In this document: one piece after another, positions 17,159 to 25,457 of the stretch
Layout: each line of letters opens with the position of its first letter
How positions within the stretch are numbered: the first letter of the stretch is position 1
Source: Streptomyces sp. BK340
GTDB taxonomy: Bacteria; Actinomycetota; Actinomycetes; Streptomycetales; Streptomycetaceae
NCBI RefSeq assembly: GCF_007827595.1
Contig: NZ_VISR01000049.1
Span: forward strand, 1 to 41,179
Direction of reading: 5' to 3'
Length of the DNA: 41,179 nucleotides
Program-made: the position numbers and the translations under genes
The notes under the pieces: generated by a model
The model's input: only the letters and a program-made list of their open reading frames with translations
What the model was told of the DNA's origin: nothing
The model's database searches: none

Positions 17159-18319
17159 TCAGGCCCAGCGGGCCTGCAGGTGCCGCAGGAGGATGGTCGC
17201 CGCGGCCGGTGCGGCCTTGACGAAACCCAGAAACGGTCCGAAGTCCTGGGTGGCTGCGAATCCGGTGAGATAGAGGCCGGGGACGGCAGTCTGGAAGTTC
17301 TCGTCCAATACCGGGAACCCGTTGCGGGTGGCGATGTGCTCGAGGAGACCGGCCAGGTAAGGGACACGTGCCAGATCGGGTGCGTACCCGGTGGCGAACA
17401 CCACGTGATCAGCTGTCAGGGTTTCGGAATCGGAATTGGACAGCGTGACCCGCACGGAGTCACCGGTCGCGCCGCCGTGGACCTGGACGACATCGGTGTC
17501 CGGCCACAGGTGCACCACCGCGGGGTCCAGCCGGGCAGGCAGCCATGGTTCCAGAGTCGCCCGTCCGGCCCGCCAGCACCGCATGACGATCGCCTCCCGT
17601 TCCGTGGCCGTCAGCCGACGCCACCACCCGCTGACCTGCAGGGTGCTGTCGATGTAGTCGTCGAAGAACGCCCAGCTCACCGGCTCGAAACGCGGAACGG
17701 GGTGGCGGTGGACGATGTCGACGTGTTCGACATCGTGCTCGGCCAGCAAGGCCGCCCACTCGTACGCGCTCTGCCTGCCTCCCACGATCAGCACACGTCG
17801 GCCCGCCAGATCGTCGAAACAAACCAGGTCACAGCTGTGGGCCGCCCGACGGGCCGGCACTCCGGCCGCCCACGGCGGCAACTGCCGGAAGTAGCAGACA
17901 CCAGGAGCGGCGACCACGACCTTGGCGCGCAGCCGCTGGCCATCGGCGAGCTCCGCTTCAAACCCCGTCTCCCGCTGTGCGATGTCTCGCACCAGTCCGG
18001 ACCGGACCGGCACCTGCTTGACGTGGCGGAACCACTCCCCGTACTCACGAAACAGTCCCACGGGGACCGGGAGGACCTCGTCACCGGTCAGCCCCTGCTC
18101 TTCCAGGTAGGCCTGAAGCGTGTGCACTCCCGCGGCGTCCAGATGCCAGTCGACCCCCGAGCGCAGCAGCATCCCGTCGGGCATGTGCTCATGCCAAAAA
18201 CCCATCGGCCGCCCGACCACCTGCGTGTCAATGCCGTAATCGCGGGCCAGGGCGGCTGCTGAGAGTGCGAACGGTCCCGCACCGACGACGAGCACATCGG
18301 TGGAGAGGATTGTGTCCAT
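17159..18319 (-). CDS. FAD-dependent flavin monooxygenase-like oxidoreductase
   Basis: A 386-residue two-dinucleotide-fold flavoprotein. The N-terminal FAD site is VLVVGAGPFALSAAALARDY, a second Rossmann motif for NADPH is RVLIVGGRQSAYEWAALLAE, and the family ATG-type motif is HVVFATGYAPDLARVPYL. A C-terminal FAD-contact segment reads AVPGLYLTGFAATQDFGPF. It resembles small FMO/N-hydroxylating and lysine-hydroxylase-like enzymes; the substrate is unknown. The start at 18319 is preferred because GAAGGGAG precedes it by 6 bases; a longer frame to 18367 adds residues before the dinucleotide fold. No siderophore genes are adjacent. Confidence 0.85.
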   Translation of the reverse strand: MDTILSTDVLVVGAGPFALSAAALARDYGIDTQVVGRPMGFWHEHMPDGMLLRSGVDWHLDAAGVHTLQAYLEEQGLTGDEVLPVPVGLFREYGEWFRHVKQVPVRSGLVRDIAQRETGFEAELADGQRLRAKVVVAAPGVCYFRQLPPWAAGVPARRAAHSCDLVCFDDLAGRRVLIVGGRQSAYEWAALLAEHDVEHVDIVHRHPVPRFEPVSWAFFDDYIDSTLQVSGWWRRLTATEREAIVMRCWRAGRATLEPWLPARLDPAVVHLWPDTDVVQVHGGATGDSVRVTLSNSDSETLTADHVVFATGYAPDLARVPYLAGLLEHIATRNGFPVLDENFQTAVPGLYLTGFAATQDFGPFLGFVKAAPAAATILLRHLQARWA

Positions 18320-18824
18320 GCCGGGCTCCCTTCCGGCCTGCGGATCCGCGGACACCAGCAGGTGCATGTGACGCGGCCGAGCCAGGACACCTCAGCCCCG
18401 GGCCTGGCCTCTGCATACTAGGCAGGGCCGCCCCGGCCGAGACAATCTCGTTCCCTCCCGCCATTCCACCGCACACGGCGCACGCGAGCATCACGGCCGT
18501 CGCAGACCGGTACCCGACGAGACCGTGACGGCAGCGGCAGCCTGGTGTCCCCATACCGCCTGGGACGGCCGGATCGCCGCGCCCGTGCCGGCGTCAGTGC
18601 CGCGGTGGCAAATGCGGGGAGCCCCCCCGGCCGGCCGGATGGTTCACCGAGGGGGCCGCCAGAGCGGGAGCGGACGCGAAATGTTGATGTCTGGCCATGG
18701 CTTCGAGCTCGTTGGTTGGGGCAGGTGTTGCACACTGTCGCGTGCACGCGCCGAGGGTCGCACAACCGTGCCGATGCAACGCGTGTGCGGCTGGCCGGCA
18801 GAGGCTGACAGGAGAAGAGGGAAT
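18320..18824. other. Gap upstream of the membrane protein gene
   Basis: About 500 bases between divergent genes. Open frames exist on both strands but show no recognisable product and inconsistent codon bias. It must contain promoters for both flanking genes; I could not identify operators. Confidence 0.4.
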
Positions 18825-19541
18825 GTGACCCGCACACGAGCCGATGCCCGCACCCGGCATCCCCGCCACGAACGTAGAGGCGAAGCCCGGCTGCCCGCGG
18901 TAGTTGCGACGCTGGCGGCCATCGCTCTTTACCTCGCCCTACCGCAACGGCTTTTGATTGCTCCGCGCTACGTGCTGCCGGCTCTGGAGTTCCTCCTTCT
19001 CGTGCCGCTCGTCGCAATCAACCCCAAGCGGCTGACCCGCCAGACGAAAACGTTCCGCGCACTGTCCTTGACGCTGGTCGCCGTCATCGCGGCGAGTAAC
19101 CTCGTGGCGCTGGGCCTGCTGATCCACGAGCTTGTCTACGCGGGCGTGAAGGACGGCCGCGGGCTGCTCGTCGCCGCGCTGCAGGTCTGGCTCACCAACA
19201 TCATCGTTTTCGGACTGGCCTACTGGGAGCTGGACCGGGGTGGTCCTGTCAGTCGCACGCAAGTTCCCCGGTGCGCACTCCCCTTGGCCGACTTCCGCTT
19301 CTCGCAGGACGAGAACGACGACGCTGTCGAGGAAGTCGCCGACGGCGCCAGCCGTACATCGGACTGGGTGCCCACGCTGACGGACTACCTCTACGTGTCC
19401 GTCACCAACTCCACGGCCTTCAGTCCGACCGACACCATGCCGCTGTCCACCCGTGCCAAGCTCCTGATGAGCATCCAGAGCGTCTCCGCTCTGCTCACCT
19501 CACTGCTGGTCATCGCCCGGGCCGTCAGCATCCTCCACTGA
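18825..19541 (+). CDS. Multi-pass membrane protein of unknown function
   Basis: A 238-residue protein with about five hydrophobic segments: near residues 23-41 (VATLAAIALYLALP), 49-67 (VLPALEFLLLVPLVAI), 77-102, 110-135 and 213-238 (SVSALLTSLLVIARAVSIL). Before the last one the sequence reads DYLYVSVTNSTAFSPTDTMP. Its placement resembles the pore-loop region of small two-TM channel-like and DUF1345-like proteins, but it lacks the potassium-channel TVGYG filter. GTG at 18825 was chosen because AGGAGAAGAGGG lies just upstream; the longer open frame to 18525 is not membrane-like or conserved in style. It converges with the gas vesicle genes. Confidence 0.75.
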   Translation: MTRTRADARTRHPRHERRGEARLPAVVATLAAIALYLALPQRLLIAPRYVLPALEFLLLVPLVAINPKRLTRQTKTFRALSLTLVAVIAASNLVALGLLIHELVYAGVKDGRGLLVAALQVWLTNIIVFGLAYWELDRGGPVSRTQVPRCALPLADFRFSQDENDDAVEEVADGASRTSDWVPTLTDYLYVSVTNSTAFSPTDTMPLSTRAKLLMSIQSVSALLTSLLVIARAVSILH

Positions 19542-19571
19542 CAGTAGGCGAGCCGGCCGGTGCCTGAGACC

Positions 19572-19598
19572 GCCGTCGAAAAGCCGTTCCGTGACGGC
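19572..19598. terminator. Possible bidirectional hairpin terminator
   Basis: GCCGTC at 19572-19577 pairs with GACGGC at 19593-19598, in the short gap between the convergent membrane protein and gvpF-like genes. The neighbouring CCGGCCGG blocks could extend or compete with the structure. Confidence 0.45.
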
Positions 19599-19601
19599 CT
19601 C

Positions 19602-20390
19602 TTACCCGTTCGGCCGGCCGGCGGTGGTCCCGAACGCTTCTGTGGTGCCGCCTTCGGCCTGCTGGGATGCGTGGGTGTCGACGAAGCTGTAGGGCGGCAG
19701 CGGGCCGTTGACACGCAGTTCGAGGTGCGGGTGTTGTCGGCGGAACTCGTCGACCGCGGTGAGGAACTGCTCCGCTGCACGGCGGTCCACCAGGAAGGAG
19801 AGGTTGGCCAGCCAGCCGGTGCTCTGCGGTCCGGCGCTGACCTGCGTGGCCAGCGGTGCCAGCGCCTGGTGCAGCAGTTCCGCGTCGGTCGCCTCGCGTT
19901 CCTGGACGGCGGCGGCGATCATCTCCCCGAGCTGCATCTTCTGCTCCTGCGTGCCACCGCCGGCCTCGCGGTTCGCTACCGTCAGGGACCGGATGTCGTC
20001 ACGGTCCGCCACAATCAGGCGGAGCACGGCCTCTTCGTCGTGGCTTGCCTTGACGTTGTACTCCGCTGTGCCGTCCAGTGTCTGTAGCCGCTCGAGGAAG
20101 TCCTGCGCCCGTTCGGCGAGCACCGTGGTCACCGTGTCGTCGTCCGGAGAGGTGCTGCCGAACCGCATGGGCAGTACTACGCCGCCCGCTCCGGCTTCGT
20201 CGAGTACCTGCTGGTGGGCGAGTAGATCACGGCGTTTGGGCCGCAGTTCCTCGGGGGCGTCACTGACGATCGCGGCCAGCTCGCCCTGGCGCAGTATGCG
20301 TACCGGCCGCGGGGGGTCGCCGATGCCGTCCAGGTCCTGGCGGAGGGGGGAGTGTGAAGCACGGATGATCCCGTAGACGTAGGTGCCCAT
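19602..20390 (-). CDS. gvpF: Gas vesicle protein GvpF/GvpL
   Basis: A 262-residue GvpF/GvpL-family protein. It begins MGTYVYGIIRASHSP and has ELAAIVSDAPEELRP, VVLPMRFGSTSPDDD (the family's LPVRFGT-like block), EYNVKASHDEEAVLR and a C-terminal GPLPPYSFVD. GvpF/L are minor accessory proteins that bind GvpA and help gas vesicle assembly. The start ATG lies 3 bp after the stop of the upstream gvpA-like gene, so the two form an operon. GvpF and GvpL cannot be separated from sequence alone; position after gvpA favours GvpF. Confidence 0.92.
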   Translation of the reverse strand: MGTYVYGIIRASHSPLRQDLDGIGDPPRPVRILRQGELAAIVSDAPEELRPKRRDLLAHQQVLDEAGAGGVVLPMRFGSTSPDDDTVTTVLAERAQDFLERLQTLDGTAEYNVKASHDEEAVLRLIVADRDDIRSLTVANREAGGGTQEQKMQLGEMIAAAVQEREATDAELLHQALAPLATQVSAGPQSTGWLANLSFLVDRRAAEQFLTAVDEFRRQHPHLELRVNGPLPPYSFVDTHASQQAEGGTTEAFGTTAGRPNG

Positions 20391-20393
20391 CTC

Positions 20394-20792
20394 CTATTCC
20401 CCCCTCTGGCGCGCGGCCCGGTCGCCCTGACGCTCCCGGCCCTCGTCGCGTGCCTGCTGGAAGGCTTCGGAGATGGTCTCCGCGGCGCCGGAGAGGGCGC
20501 CTTTGGTCTTGCCTTGGGCGCCGGACTCGGTGAGCTGCCCGGTGAGCTCGGTCAGCCCGGCCGGCTTGCGGGGCCCCGCTTCGAGGTCGAGGCGGTTGCA
20601 CGCCTCGGCGAAGCGAAGGTAGGTGTCGACGCTGGCGACTACGATCCGTATGTCGATCTTGAGTATCTCGATGCCGACGAGCGAGACCCGCACGAACGCG
20701 TCGATCACCAGCCCACGGTCGAGAATGAGTTCCAAAACGTCGTAGAGGCCGCTGGAACCGCCCCCGCCGCCTTGTTGTGTCGCCACAGTCAT
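20394..20792 (-). CDS. gvpA: Gas vesicle structural protein GvpA-like
   Basis: A 132-residue protein with the highly conserved GvpA/GvpJ core: SSGLYDVLELILDRGLVIDA, then FVRVSLVGIEILKIDIRIVV and ASVDTYLRFAEACNRLDLEA. A Gly-rich N-terminus and a charged ~55-residue C-terminal tail (REGRERQGDRAARQ-like) are usual in Streptomyces GvpA. The core assembles the gas-permeable protein shell. ATG at 20792 follows AAGGGG; earlier in-frame codons to 21014 give non-homologous sequence. It is the first gene of a two-gene unit with gvpF. No gvpO, G, J/S, K or N is present in the window. Confidence 0.92.
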   Translation of the reverse strand: MTVATQQGGGGGSSGLYDVLELILDRGLVIDAFVRVSLVGIEILKIDIRIVVASVDTYLRFAEACNRLDLEAGPRKPAGLTELTGQLTESGAQGKTKGALSGAAETISEAFQQARDEGRERQGDRAARQRGE

Positions 20793-21029
20793 CGCGACCA
20801 ACCCCTTGTCATCTGTCTTGCGGCCTCCCGTCGGCAAAGACCGCCGACAGCAGTGCGTCGAGCTCGCTGTCCCTCGCTGCGACGCAGGCTTTGGGACTCG
20901 AGTAGCCTCCCTATCTCCGACCAAACACCAGTGCGACATGGATGAAGCATGCCGATATGGCGGAGCCGATGGGCGGACGCACGACAAGCACTGTGACGTT
21001 ATGTACAAATGCATCCACTCTGAGTGACT
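20793..21029. other. Upstream region of the gas vesicle operon
   Basis: It has lower GC than its surroundings, for example TTATGTACAAATGCATCCACTC near 21000 (part shown). It should hold the gvp promoter. I see no gene. Confidence 0.4.
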
Positions 21030-21044
21030 GCATGGGCTGGGCTA

Positions 21045-21243
21045 CCAGTTGCTGAGTGCCTCTTGGAGGGTCTCGCGACAGTCGAAGGATGTCGATGCAA
21101 GTCTGCCGGCGCTCGGGCCAGTCGTCGGCAAGTCCAGCCATGGCGTGAACGCCAGCGAGGCGGCAGGCTGCTTCACCGTGGCCGAGGAGTCGAGCTGCGG
21201 TGTCGAAGCGTTCGTTGAGTAGCCGGGTCCTTTCGTGCCCCAA
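21045..21243 (-). pseudogene. Fragment of a conserved Streptomyces protein (helical 'LADDWPERRQTC' family)
   Basis: The frame reads ERFDTAARLLGHGEAACRLA and then AMAGLADDWPERRQTCIDIL. This is a segment common in actinobacterial membrane-anchored or pentapeptide-linked proteins of unknown function. Continuing residues expected after the Cys (AYLR-type) are replaced after a frameshift. There is no start or anchor region. Remnant only. Confidence 0.55.
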
Positions 21244-21348
21244 GGTTTCCTTCGTGTTGGCGCGGAGCGCTTTCGTGGAACGCCACGAGGCGGCGAAGAC
21301 TCCTGTGCCACCGAGAAGGGGCCTACGACGAGATTCGCCCAGGTTGGA

Positions 21349-21512
21349 CTACCCGGTGGTGAGCCGGAGGATCTTGCTGATCTGCAGGCCGAGGAGGAGG
21401 ACGAGGCTCCCGACCACTCGCGCGGCAAGCGGGGTGGTCTCGTCTTGTACGCATCGTCGGAGCTGCTGCAGGCGCTCGTCATCCTCGATGAGGACGCTGG
21501 GCTGTTCCACCG
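21349..21512 (-). pseudogene. Fragment of a tyrosine-recombinase-like protein
   Basis: The frame reads DDERLQQLRRCVQDETTPLA, then ARVVGSLVLLLGLQISKILR, then LTTG and a stop. It resembles the segment of actinobacterial integrase/recombinase-like proteins with an 'ALVLLFGxPxxRVVxLT' core. The catalytic region is missing, and a different remnant (21045-21243) follows directly. Confidence 0.45.
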
Positions 21513-21649
21513 GGCTTTACTGGCGCAGAGCACTGTTCAGCAGCTGCCGTATTCCTGAGCAGGAAGGTCCGTCAGCCAGCCCCGTCCAAGTAGTCCTGAG
21601 CCGTGGAAACACACTCGTCGAGACCGAGCCCGTGCGGGATGCTGCACGC

Positions 21650-22219
21650 GTGATTGAGCGAGAGGCCGCCGTTCAGACTGTCGAAGATCAGCTGGAGCGC
21701 GACTATCAGCAGTGGCGGTCTGTGAGTGTGAACGCGATGCGGATGGCCGTGGTCCGTGTCGAGGAGCACGAGCTGGTGTGGATCGTCTCCTGGCAGTCCG
21801 ATGAATTCGTCCGCACTCGGAACGGGAAGTTCATGCTTGTCGGCAATGGGCCGTACCTGGTCGACCGTGTCGACGGGGGACTGCACCAGATCGGCGTCGT
21901 ATCTGCCAAGACCGGAGAGTGGGAGGCCGACTACCGAGCCCGGATACGTGGGCTGCCGGTGCGCACCGCATTGGACGATCTACACGATGCGATACGTGCG
22001 GTCGCCGCTGCCCGCGGACGCATGCACGCCGTGCGGACCCTGCGCCAGAAGCTGCCGGTGCTGTCGCCTGCGGAGGCTATCGAGTACGTGAGCGCTTTGC
22101 TGGAAAGTGATGCCCCAGCGCGCCTGGTGGCCTTGGCCACCAAGGAACTCGTGGAGCCTCGCAACCCGGTACTCGCTGTGAAAACCATTCGGCCCGGTGC
22201 GCCCTACCAGACCGACTGA
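21650..22219 (+). CDS. YrhB domain-containing protein
   Basis: A 189-residue protein whose first ~100 residues match the YrhB domain: VVRVEEHELVWIVSWQSDEF, MLVGNGPYLVDRVDGGLHQI and GEWEADYRARIRGLPVR. YrhB-type domains occur in SUKH-like or immunity-type proteins and in heat-stable chaperone-like proteins; the role here is unknown. The remaining ~85 residues are helical (AAARGRMHAVRTLRQKLPVL). The open frame runs upstream to 21200, but that part is antisense to recombinase remnants and non-homologous. GTG at 21650 (VIEREAAVQTVEDQ) is my start; another GTG lies at 21632. No toxin gene is adjacent. Confidence 0.7.
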   Translation: MIEREAAVQTVEDQLERDYQQWRSVSVNAMRMAVVRVEEHELVWIVSWQSDEFVRTRNGKFMLVGNGPYLVDRVDGGLHQIGVVSAKTGEWEADYRARIRGLPVRTALDDLHDAIRAVAAARGRMHAVRTLRQKLPVLSPAEAIEYVSALLESDAPARLVALATKELVEPRNPVLAVKTIRPGAPYQTD

Positions 22220-22792
22220 TTGTGGGCCGCCAGCCCCCGTTCCGGGGTGCGTCAGCTGTCGCTTCGTGGACGGGGCGCGGTGCGGTGCCGGTTCAGGCGG
22301 GGTGGCTGAGGGCTGTGTGCATGCGGTGCGAGCCGGGCACGATCAGGGCCGGGGTGCTGTGCCCCGGGCGCGGGTGCCGCGGCTGCTGGTCCAGGGCGCC
22401 GTGCAGGTGGGTGCCGGCGCCGATGAGCGACCCGCTGATGCCGGATGTTGTTGCAGTCGGCTTTCCACGACGGGGGGCTCCTCCTCGCTCGGGGTGGTGC
22501 GTGCGGCAGGGCGACCCGTCCGGTCATCGCCGGACCCGTGCGGGCGGCCGTTCCACCAACGGTCTCCGGCCGGGAGGTCGGCCGGGGTGAGCGGGTGCTG
22601 GTGCGGTGCGGTGCGTTGCCGTTGGCTGCGCGGCTCTTGCGCGGACCGCGTCTGCGAACTGTGCCTCAAGTCCGCGCGACCCTCGGCTGGGGTCCCGGCA
22701 GGAGATCGGTACCGTGGGGGGCTTATGCGGGGACGGCTGTGGGGCGCGGCGCTGGTGGTTCTTGCCGGGCCGAGTGCACTGCTGGCGATCGA
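22220..22792. other. Degraded region between YrhB and recombinase remnant
   Basis: No intact gene. A minus-strand frame ending at 22293 reads SGSLIGAGTHLHGALDQQPR and then ALIVPGSHRMHTALSHPA. Nearly every third position is G/C, yet the frame has no ATG/GTG start after its upstream stop. It may be a remnant of a small protein gene that I do not recognise. Confidence 0.35.
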
Positions 22793-22895
22793 CGAGGATG
22801 TGCCCGGTGCCGTGTACGAGGCGGAACATCTCGGAGACGTGGGCCATGTCGCCCGGCCGGGCGCAGTCTAGGAGCGCGCGGAATTTCGGGCGCGA
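22793..22895 (-). pseudogene. Serine recombinase (resolvase) N-terminal-domain fragment
   Basis: The frame reads RPKFRALLDCARPGDMAHVS and EMFRLVHGTGHIL. It corresponds to the resolvase-domain segment in which 'ARPGDxLxVxExxRLxRxxxHIL' is conserved. The catalytic Ser region upstream and everything downstream are missing or out of frame. Confidence 0.6.
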
Positions 22896-23032
22896 GGTGG
22901 AGGCGGCTTCCGGCCCAGGGCGTGTGATGTGCCCCTGGCTCGCTGAGTCGAGGGTCGGTTGTCGGCGCCGCTGGCGATGGTCCGGCTTCGCGGGCCGCAA
23001 TCTGCCCTCGCTCCGCACGGCAGAGGTTGTTC

Positions 23033-23048
23033 TTGAATGGACGCTCAT
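23033..23048. promoter_or_regulatory. Operator-like site O1 upstream of tetR
   Basis: TTGAATGGACGCTCAT, 14 bp before the TetR start codon. It shares TTGAATGnACGCTCA with 23700-23715 upstream of the next gene; the half-sites TTGA/TCA are inverted. Its position overlaps the expected core promoter, suggesting autorepression. Confidence 0.65.
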
Positions 23049-23061
23049 ATATGTTTGCCTC

Positions 23062-23646
23062 ATGCCCAGACCTCGAGAGTTCGAGCCCGACACGGTCCTG
23101 AACGTGGCCATGCTGCGGTTCTGGGAGCGCGGGTACCGGGCGACGTCCATCGAGGATCTGGTGAAGGCGACCGGGGTGAAGCCCGGCAGCCTCTACAGCG
23201 CCTTCCCCGGCGGTAAGCATGCACTGTTCCTGAAGTCGTTGGAGCGTTACTCCAGGCTGGTCGTCCCCGAGAAGCTGGGCGAGTTGGAGGCGTCGAGCGC
23301 GTCGCTGGACGAGATCCGCGGCTACTTCGACGGGCTGGTGCGCGACCTGCTCAGCCCGGAGGGCCGGCAGGGCTGTCTGCTCGTCAACACGGCGATCGAG
23401 AAGGCTGCCGAGGACGACGAGGCGGCTGCCGTCGTGCGCGGTCATTTGGCCCGGCTCGAACGGTGCATGAACCACGCCCTGGAGAACGCGACGCGCAGGG
23501 GCCAGGTGCGCGCCTCGCTGGACTGCACTGGCAGTGCCAAGCTGCTCGTCGCGACATGCCAGGGGCTGATGGTGGTCGGAAAGGCGAATCCCGACGAGGC
23601 GCTTCTGGGGGCGATCGTCGACAACGCCTTCGCCGCTCTCGGCTGA
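23062..23646 (+). CDS. TetR/AcrR family transcriptional regulator
   Basis: A 194-residue regulator. The N-terminal helix-turn-helix spans residues ~8-55: VLNVAMLRFWERGYRATSIE, then DLVKATGVKPGSLYSAFPGG. The ligand domain carries GRQGCLLVNTAIEKAAED, typical of TetR regulators of the quinone/electrophile-responsive type that sit beside oxidoreductases. ATG at 23062 lies just after an operator-like sequence, and the same motif precedes the downstream oxidoreductase gene (23731). The likely role is repression of itself and of that gene until an electrophile or quinone binds. An intrinsic terminator separates the two genes, so each has its own promoter. Confidence 0.9.
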   Translation: MPRPREFEPDTVLNVAMLRFWERGYRATSIEDLVKATGVKPGSLYSAFPGGKHALFLKSLERYSRLVVPEKLGELEASSASLDEIRGYFDGLVRDLLSPEGRQGCLLVNTAIEKAAEDDEAAAVVRGHLARLERCMNHALENATRRGQVRASLDCTGSAKLLVATCQGLMVVGKANPDEALLGAIVDNAFAALG

Positions 23647-23659
23647 CGGCCGGCCAAAC

Positions 23660-23688
23660 GGGCCACCGTACGGGTGGCCCTCTTTTTT
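23660..23688 (+). terminator. Rho-independent terminator after tetR
   Basis: GGGCCACCGT pairs with ACGGGTGGCCC (one bulge) and is followed by TCTTTTTT. It is the clearest classical U-tract terminator in the window. Confidence 0.88.
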
Positions 23689-23699
23689 CGCCCCAATAG

Positions 23700-23715
23700 T
23701 TGAATGCACGCTCAA
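23700..23715. promoter_or_regulatory. Operator-like site O2 upstream of quinone oxidoreductase gene
   Basis: TTGAATGCACGCTCAA is an imperfect palindrome (TTGA...TCAA) nearly identical to O1 at 23033-23048. It sits 15 bp before the start codon, just upstream of the GGAG ribosome binding site. Predicted binding site of the adjacent TetR protein. Confidence 0.7.
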
Positions 23716-23730
23716 GAATGGAGTCACGAC

Positions 23731-24711
23731 ATGAAGGCCATCGTCATTTCCGTCCACGGCGGCCCCGAGGTGCTCACCCTCACCGAACTGCCCGACCCGG
23801 TGCCCACCGACGGCGAAGTGCTGATCCGGGTCAAGGCGTTCGGCCTCAACCACGCCGAGGCGTACATGCGTGGCGGAGCCTGGGGAGAGGTGGCGGCTGT
23901 CCCCGGCATCGAGTGCGCCGGGGTGGTCGAGGCCGACCCGTCCGGCGAACTCCCCGTCGGGACCCGGGTGGTGGCGATCCTCGGCGGCATGGGCCGGACC
24001 CGCAACGGCAGCTACGCGGAACTGGTGACCGTGCCGGCGTCCAACGTGGTGGCTGTGCACTCGTCGCTGGACTGGGCCGACCTGGCCGCGGTTCCCGAGG
24101 TGTACGCGACGGCGTGGAGCGGCGTGTTCGGCAATCTGGACCTGCGGCCGGGCGAGACGATCGTGGTGCGGGGAGCGACCTCCTCGCTCGGCCAGGCCGC
24201 TGTCAACCTCGCGGTCGACCACGGCGCGATCGTGCTCGCCACGACCCGGAACCCGGCGCACGTACCGCTGTTGAAGGAGCTCGGGGCCACCGACGTGCTC
24301 ATTGACGACGGCGCCCTCGCCGCCCAGGTCAGGGAGCGAGAGATCAGCGTCGACGCGGTGTTCGACGTCGTCGGCAACAGCGTCCTGCGCGACTCGCTGG
24401 CCCTGGTCCGGCCCCGTGGCCGGGTGTGCCAGCTTGGCTTCCTGGGCGGCTTCGGCCCGGTGCGGGACTTCGACCCGATCGCCGATCTCCCCAGCGGGGT
24501 CCAGCTCAGCTTCTTCGGCAGCGCCTTCGTCCTGGGCACCCCCGCATTCCCGCTCACCGACGTGCCGTTGGACGAGATCTACGCCAAAGTCGAAGCCGGT
24601 GCCCTCAGGGCCCGTCCCACCCGGGTCTTCCGGCTCGATGAGATCGTTGAAGCCCACCGGGTCATGGAGGCCGGAGAAGCCCTCGGCAAGATGGTTGTCA
24701 CTCTCGGCTGA
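23731..24711 (+). CDS. Zinc-binding dehydrogenase / NADPH:quinone oxidoreductase
   Basis: A 326-residue MDR-superfamily protein. It has the N-terminal GroES-like fold (MKAIVISVHGGPEVLTLTEL; RVKAFGLNHAEAYMRGG), LRPGETIVVRGATSSLGQAA as NADPH-binding Rossmann motif, and a C-terminal RPTRVFRLDEIVEAHRVMEA. No structural or catalytic Zn ligands are obvious, so it fits the zinc-independent quinone oxidoreductase group that reduces quinones or enones. ATG at 23731 has GGAG 7 bases upstream. The operator-like motif O2 links it to the upstream TetR gene. Confidence 0.92.
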   Translation: MKAIVISVHGGPEVLTLTELPDPVPTDGEVLIRVKAFGLNHAEAYMRGGAWGEVAAVPGIECAGVVEADPSGELPVGTRVVAILGGMGRTRNGSYAELVTVPASNVVAVHSSLDWADLAAVPEVYATAWSGVFGNLDLRPGETIVVRGATSSLGQAAVNLAVDHGAIVLATTRNPAHVPLLKELGATDVLIDDGALAAQVREREISVDAVFDVVGNSVLRDSLALVRPRGRVCQLGFLGGFGPVRDFDPIADLPSGVQLSFFGSAFVLGTPAFPLTDVPLDEIYAKVEAGALRARPTRVFRLDEIVEAHRVMEAGEALGKMVVTLG

Positions 24712-24821
24712 ACCCTCAGCCCTCCCTCGGCCGCCAAGGGTGCCTGCCGCGGCCCCATTACTGTGACAGCACGGGTCAGAGTGACGGAGGCGGTTCCGTG
24801 CGGATCGCGGGGTAGATCCGG

Positions 24822-25230
24822 GTGTCCACTGGCGGACAGCCCGACGGTTTCGGGCTGGAGGACGAGGAGCGCTTCGTGCGCCGCCGGACCCGCGAGTACG
24901 GCCATCGCCTGACGAAGCTGTTCGTGGAGAAGGCCCGGTCCGGCACCATCGCCGGGGACGAGCGGCCCGAGCCGGCCGGCGCCTTGCTGTGGGTCGAGGA
25001 TAGGAAGGTGCACGGGATTGTGGCGCCCAGCCTCGACCGCCTGGCCCGCGAGTTGGTCGTGCGGGAGGCAGCGCCGGCCCAGTGCTGGAAGCGCGGCGGC
25101 CGCGCATGGTCGATGTGCGGCAGGGCTCGCGATGCTGTCGACCGGGGCCTGAGGCCCGGCTACCGGGGTGGGCGGGTGGTGGGCGAGCTGGCCGGAGACG
25201 TCTTTCCGGGGATGTTCTTGGAGTGGGTGC
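24822..25230 (+). pseudogene. Serine recombinase fragment (second)
   Basis: The frame begins like a resolvase/large serine recombinase (VSTGGQPDGFGLEDEERFVR) and continues VHGIVAPSLDRLARELVVRE, then AAPAQCWKRGG. That corresponds to the 'SLDRLAR...vxEAxLAHxWxxGG' block. The N-terminal catalytic Ser region lacks the usual preceding residues, and the C-terminal DNA-binding part is not recognisable. It is degraded. The bases to 25457 hold a short plus-strand frame (MNRWRKREADRVLGRAIREV) that I cannot assign. Confidence 0.58.
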
Positions 25231-25457
25231 CCCGCCGCACAGGAGGGTCGGCGCCAGGAGTATCGGGAGGACGGCGTCGGCGCCTCGCCCTGCCGCCGCT
25301 GCAGCCGGGCGGCTGATCCGGCGGTGATGCGGCCCGGATGAACCGCTGGCGGAAGCGGGAGGCCGACCGCGTTCTTGGTCGCGCGATCCGCGAGGTCGGC
25401 GGCGACGCCCACCGGCTCGTCGTCGTCCACGTCGTGCCAGTCGGCCTCCGTGCGGCC

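Noticed and set aside
18228..18554. Hydrophobic minus-strand ORF (ATAVMLACAVCGGMAGG) upstream of the flavin monooxygenase-like gene
   Set aside because: Short, no ribosome binding site, mixed codon bias and overlaps the monooxygenase start; probably chance.
22293..22480. Short minus-strand frame with nearly all G/C third positions (LIGAGTHLHGALDQQPR)
   Set aside because: It has no ATG/GTG start after the upstream stop and I recognise no family, so I did not call it a gene; a BLASTP hit to a longer protein would reverse this.
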